The position numbers and the translations under genes were made by a program. The notes below the pieces were generated by a model. That model saw only the letters and a program-made list of their open reading frames with translations. It made no database searches and was not told where the DNA came from. Of a stretch of 64,000 bases of DNA, positions 60,789 through 64,000 are shown piece by piece. Position 1 is the stretch's first letter. The number at the start of each line of letters is the position of its first letter. The DNA is from Streptomyces longwoodensis (GTDB taxonomy: Bacteria; Actinomycetota; Actinomycetes; Streptomycetales; Streptomycetaceae): contig NZ_KQ948568.1 in assembly GCF_001514125.1 (NCBI RefSeq), forward strand, positions 1 through 64,000. Reading direction: 5' to 3'.

Positions 60789-62129
60789 GTGGCAGCTCCC
60801 TCCCACCGCCGGTCCCTCCGCCGCCGCCGTGCGCTCGTCGTCTCCGCCGCCGTCGTGGCCGCGGGCGTGGGTGCCGGTGTCGTCGTGTTCAGCGCGAACG
60901 CCGGGACCGTCGACCTGTACCACCAGACGCTCGCCGCGAAGGACGGCTGGGCCTCCTCCGGTACGGGCACCTCCGGCGGGGCCAAGGCCGACGCGGCCCA
61001 CACCTTCACCGTCTCGACCCGCGCCGAGCTGGTGAAGGCGCTGGGCTCGGCGTCCGACACCACGCCCCGTGTCATCAAGGTCAAGGGCACCATCGACGCC
61101 AACACCGACGCGAGCGGCCGCAAGCTCACCTGCGCCGACTACGCCGCCGGTACCGGCTACTCGCTGAACGCCTACCTGAAGGCGTACGACCCCGCCACGT
61201 ACGGCCGCTCCGAGCTGCCCTCGGGCACGCAGGAGAAGGCGCGGGCCGCCGCGCAGAAGAAGCAGGCCGCGCAGATCGTCTTCAAGGTGCCGGCCCACAC
61301 GACCGTCGTGGGCGTGCCCGGCACCGGCGCCGGGATCACCGGCGGTTCGCTGCAGATCCAGAACGTCGACGACGTGATCGTCCGGAACCTGACGTTCGCC
61401 GCGACCGAGGACTGCTTCCCGCAGTGGGACCCGACCGACGGTGACGACGGCAACTGGAACTCCGCCTACGACGCGGTGACCCTGCGGGGTGCCACGCACG
61501 TGTGGGCGGACCACAACACGTTCACCGACGCGCCGCACTTCGACAGCGCCAACCCGAGGTACTTCGGCCGCGAGTACCAGATCCACGACGGCGCGCTCGA
61601 CATCACCAAGAGCTCGGACCTGGTGACCGTGTCGCGCAACGAGTTCACGAACCACGACAAGACGATGCTGATCGGCAGCAGCGACAGCGAGCCCGCGGGC
61701 AAGCTGCGGGTGACGATCCACCACAACGTGTGGAAGGGCATCGTCCAGCGCGCCCCGCTGGCCCGGGTCGGCCAGGTCCACCTCTACGACAACTACTACG
61801 ACGTCACGGCCGTCAACGGCTACGCGGTGCAGTACAGCATCAACTCCCGCGCCAAGGCCCAGGTCGTCGCCGAGAACAACTACTGGAAGGTCCCCTCGTC
61901 CGTGAAGGTCGCCAAGCTGCTCAGCGGCGACGGCACGGGCGCGGTCAAGGGCTCCGGCAACCTCGTCAACGGCACGGTCACGGACCTGGTCGCCGCGTAC
62001 AACGCGGCCGCGTCGAAGGACCTGAAGACCTCGGTCAACTGGACCCCGACCCTGACGGCGACCCTCGAACCGGCGACGAACCTGCCGACGACGCTGGCGA
62101 CGACGACGGGCGCGGGCGTCCTCAAGTAG
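60789..62129 (+). CDS. Secreted pectate lyase (PL1 family)
   Basis: This 446-residue precursor has a twin-Arg-like basic start and a hydrophobic signal segment (about residues 16-35). The parallel beta-helix pectate lyase domain follows. It has 'VDDVIVRNLTFAATEDCFPQ', the calcium-site region 'YDAVTLRGATHVWADHNTFT', 'DGALDITKSSDLVTVSRNEF' and the vWiDH-like 'VTIHHNVWKGIVQRAPLARV' with the catalytic Arg. It cleaves polygalacturonate by beta-elimination, so plant cell wall use is inferred. The start is GTG at 60789, after GGAAG. Confidence 0.92.
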   Translation: MAAPSHRRSLRRRRALVVSAAVVAAGVGAGVVVFSANAGTVDLYHQTLAAKDGWASSGTGTSGGAKADAAHTFTVSTRAELVKALGSASDTTPRVIKVKGTIDANTDASGRKLTCADYAAGTGYSLNAYLKAYDPATYGRSELPSGTQEKARAAAQKKQAAQIVFKVPAHTTVVGVPGTGAGITGGSLQIQNVDDVIVRNLTFAATEDCFPQWDPTDGDDGNWNSAYDAVTLRGATHVWADHNTFTDAPHFDSANPRYFGREYQIHDGALDITKSSDLVTVSRNEFTNHDKTMLIGSSDSEPAGKLRVTIHHNVWKGIVQRAPLARVGQVHLYDNYYDVTAVNGYAVQYSINSRAKAQVVAENNYWKVPSSVKVAKLLSGDGTGAVKGSGNLVNGTVTDLVAAYNAAASKDLKTSVNWTPTLTATLEPATNLPTTLATTTGAGVLK

Positions 62130-62270
62130 CCATGTGCCCGGTCGTCGCGGCTTCCTCGACGCCGAAGGCGTACTCCCACTTCCAGCTCAACCGCGCACTG
62201 CCCTCAGGGCCTCGTCGGAGGGCCTCGGGTGGGTGCTCGGGACGGGGAGGGCCGTACGTCATGGCGAGTC

Positions 62271-63158
62271 TCACTGCTGGTGGTCGCTTCCCTCTGGGTG
62301 GGGTGACCGAGCGGGACGGCAGTCGCGGCAGCGGCCGGGGGTCGGGGCGCGGAAGGGGCGGTCGCAGCCGTCGCAGGTCTGGAACGGGTGGCGGGGTTCC
62401 CGGGGGGTGGGGGGTGGGGTGAACGGGGGTGGGGGTGGGAGGTGGGCCGTCAGGCGGTGGGCCAGGAGGGCCGCCGGGCGGGTCAGGGGCTCGTGCGGGA
62501 GGTTCGCGGTCAGGGCCTCGCGTACGGCCGTGGGGGTGAGGTCGCGCTCCAGCCAGGCGGCGACCCCGGGAGCCAGGTGTTCCGCGTCCGTGGCCGACAG
62601 CAGCAGGCGGGGATCGTGACGGCGCAGGCCCGCCAGGACGTCGACGGCCGTCCGGAGGAGCGCGGGGGCCGGGTACGCGGGCTGCGGGACGGCGGGGAGG
62701 CGCTTGCGCGGGGCCGGCTCGTCGGGGGTCGTACGCCGGGCGGGCCTGCGGGGTGCCGTCTCCCGGGCGGCGGCCCGGTGGCCCGGGCGGTTGCAGGACA
62801 CCGTGCGGGTGACGATCCGGCCCGTCGCGGTGCGCTCGCGGCTGCGGCGCAGGTAGCCGTGGGTCTCCAGCTCGCGCAGCGCCGCCGCGATGCGGGTCGG
62901 GCCCTCGGGGAAGCGGGCGGCCAGGGACTTGATGTCGACGGCCGTGCCCGGGCGCACCGACTGGATGTGGCAGGCCAGTCCGATGGCGAGCAGGGACAGC
63001 TCCGGGTGCTGCGCCAGGTCGTTGCCGATCACCGTGAAGTTCTCGGTGTGGCGGACGTGTTCGTGGACGACGCCGGCCGGACGGTACCCGGCGGGGTGGT
63101 TTTTCGCCGGGACACGGGACTCGGCGGGGGTGGTCGCGCTACGGTTTTCGGTGTCCAT
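62271..63158 (-). CDS. Helix-turn-helix DNA-binding protein with C-terminal zinc-ribbon-like motif
   Basis: This 295-residue protein has a winged-helix region at about residues 40-110 ('LSLLAIGLACHIQSVRPGTA', 'FPEGPTRIAAALRELETHGY' and a basic wing). A Pro/Arg-rich linker and a helical segment follow. Near the C-terminus two CxxC pairs ('CDGCDRPFRAPTPGRCRDC') suggest a zinc ribbon. It resembles a family of Streptomyces regulators of unknown target. The ATG at 63158 was chosen because the upstream frame lacks family character. Confidence 0.8.
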   Translation of the reverse strand: MDTENRSATTPAESRVPAKNHPAGYRPAGVVHEHVRHTENFTVIGNDLAQHPELSLLAIGLACHIQSVRPGTAVDIKSLAARFPEGPTRIAAALRELETHGYLRRSRERTATGRIVTRTVSCNRPGHRAAARETAPRRPARRTTPDEPAPRKRLPAVPQPAYPAPALLRTAVDVLAGLRRHDPRLLLSATDAEHLAPGVAAWLERDLTPTAVREALTANLPHEPLTRPAALLAHRLTAHLPPPPPFTPPPTPREPRHPFQTCDGCDRPFRAPTPGRCRDCRPARSPHPEGSDHQQ

Positions 63159-63307
63159 CGGGAAGCTGTTTCCTTCCTCGGTGGTCAGGCCCTCGCAGTG
63201 GGATGGCAGTCCCGGCGAGGGCCGTCGCATGTCTGGAGTTGTCGCGTGCTGCTGGCGCTGAGCGTAGGGCACGCAACCGGGTGCGAATCCAGCCCAGTTG
63301 GGCATAT

Positions 63308-63823
63308 TCACTCGCCGGAGTGACGCTGCCCCGCGGGAGGGAGGGGTGGGGCTTGGTGGGGTGCTTTTTCCCCGGTGGGTTGTTCTTGGGGAGCGCCGGT
63401 CCGACCGGGGCGTGGGGGCTCAGGTTCCGGTGACTGCCCTGCCCGGAGGGTGACTTCGGCCCACACCGTCTTGCGGGGCGGCAGGCCCGGGACGACCCCC
63501 CAGCGGTCCGCCAGGGCGGCCACCAGCGCCAGGCCCCGACCGCCCTCGGCACCCTCGTCCGCGGCTCGGCGGTGCGGGAGCCGGTCACCGCGCGTGTCCG
63601 TCACCTCGATACGGAGGGTCCCGCCGACCACGTACAGCAGGAGCCGGAAGTTGCGGCCCGGTACCCGGCCGTGGGTGGCGGCGTTGTTCGCCAGCTCGGC
63701 CACGATGAGCCGCGCCGGGTCCAAGGGCAGCCCCCAGCTGCGCAGTTGCTCGGTCGCCAGCAGACGGGCGAGGCGGGCGCCGCGCGGGGTCGGGGACAGC
63801 AGGACGCTGAAGTTCTGGATCAC
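63308..63823 (-). CDS. RsbW-like ATP-binding regulator (HATPase_c)
   Basis: This 171-residue protein is a single GHKL ATPase domain. The N-box is 'LIVAELANNAATHGRVPGRN', followed by 'LRIEVTDTRGDRLPHRR' (D-x-G-like) and 'GGRGLALVAALADRWGV', then a Pro-rich tail. Streptomyces encode dozens of such anti-sigma-factor-like kinases, often next to HTH regulators. The GTG at 63823 begins with V-I-Q-N-F. It is divergent from the gene starting at 63936. Confidence 0.87.
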   Translation of the reverse strand: MIQNFSVLLSPTPRGARLARLLATEQLRSWGLPLDPARLIVAELANNAATHGRVPGRNFRLLLYVVGGTLRIEVTDTRGDRLPHRRAADEGAEGGRGLALVAALADRWGVVPGLPPRKTVWAEVTLRAGQSPEPEPPRPGRTGAPQEQPTGEKAPHQAPPLPPAGQRHSGE

Positions 63824-63935
63824 GTCACTCAGCGTGGCCGGATGCGCCTACCGTGGGGAGTGACACCGTGCTTGCGTACGGTGACTGTCCGGTCGTTGTC
63901 CGGGGGTGTCCGGGCCTGTCGGGGGAGGAACGCGC

Positions 63936-64000
63936 ATGTCGGTGGACGGTGAGGTCCGACGTCTGAGGACCGAGGCCGACGAGCCCGGGTGGGAGGTCGA
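63936..64000 (+). CDS. 5' end of a gene cut by the window edge
   Basis: Only the first 21 residues are visible (MSVDGEVRRLRTEADEPGWE and one more). A GGGGGAGGA ribosome-binding site precedes the ATG at good spacing. In Streptomyces, RsbW-like genes are often divergent from XRE-type HTH regulators, so that is the likely identity, but the fragment itself cannot prove it. Confidence 0.6.
   Translation, partial: MSVDGEVRRLRTEADEPGWEV

Overview
The window is chromosomal DNA from a Streptomyces or a close relative. Evidence for this is the very high G+C content with G/C-dominated third codon positions, frequent GTG and TTG starts, many 4-bp start/stop overlaps, a bacterial proteasome activator (Bpa), mycothiol-dependent enzyme families, PASTA-type kinases and two perfect copies of the Streptomyces-type ParB site GTTTCACGTGAAAC. 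Those two parS sites (22851-22870 and 54930-54947) suggest an origin-proximal core location. I recognise 58 protein genes, one of them cut by the right edge, and no rRNA, tRNA or CRISPR array.

Layout. 1-5.2 kb: a membrane protein, DUF6325, SHOCT and DUF2252 proteins, a J-domain protein and a rhodanese. 5.3-16.1 kb: phenylacetate (paa) catabolism in two blocks. The first is the paaABCDE ring epoxidase operon (minus strand). The second is paaN (minus) divergent from a 3-hydroxyacyl-CoA dehydrogenase plus a TetR regulator. Between them lie a DUF5819/HTTM membrane pair and a SpoU-type RNA methyltransferase. 16.2-20.5 kb: bkdR divergent from bkdABC, the first branched-chain alpha-keto acid dehydrogenase. 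20.5-25.9 kb: mobA-DUF6457 and moeA, then a divergent pair of RCK/TrkA-type paralogues (one with a K+ channel pore), then a quinone oxidoreductase. 25.9-31.1 kb: a mucin-like secreted protein, bpa and two divergent Ser/Thr kinases. 31.5-35.2 kb: bkdFGH, the second branched-chain dehydrogenase. 35.3-45.5 kb: a D-Ala-D-Ala carboxypeptidase, GntR plus MFS, small enzymes, a GlxA-type regulator with a LURP-one protein, a cupin and an NHL-thioredoxin protein. 45.5-50.9 kb: an M18 aminopeptidase, an acyl-CoA dehydrogenase and an SseB-like gene, bracketed by two inverted 175-bp palindromic elements, then a pirin. 51-56.8 kb: an AI-2E family permease, a bulb-type lectin, a SpoIIE phosphatase and aspS. 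56.8-59.1 kb: a distinctly lower-G+C gene encoding a caspase-Ser/Thr kinase fusion. 59.2-64 kb: an FG-GAP protein, a pectate lyase, an HTH protein, an RsbW-like ATPase and the start of a further gene.

Functional links. An identical 20-bp sequence containing the dyad ACCGA-N4-TCGGT precedes paaABCDE and sits between paaN and paaH. A one-base variant of its 14-bp core precedes bkdABC. The TetR gene at 15543 is the obvious candidate to bind all three, which would couple aromatic and branched-chain acyl-CoA catabolism.

Most notable observations: the caspase-kinase fusion with an unrecognised C-terminal domain; the two 175-bp palindromic elements, each inserted exactly at a CTAG that contains a gene's TAG stop; the parS site that embeds the moeA stop codon; and the shared paa/bkd operator. 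Everything here is read by eye. Homology assignments rest on recognised motifs, not database searches.
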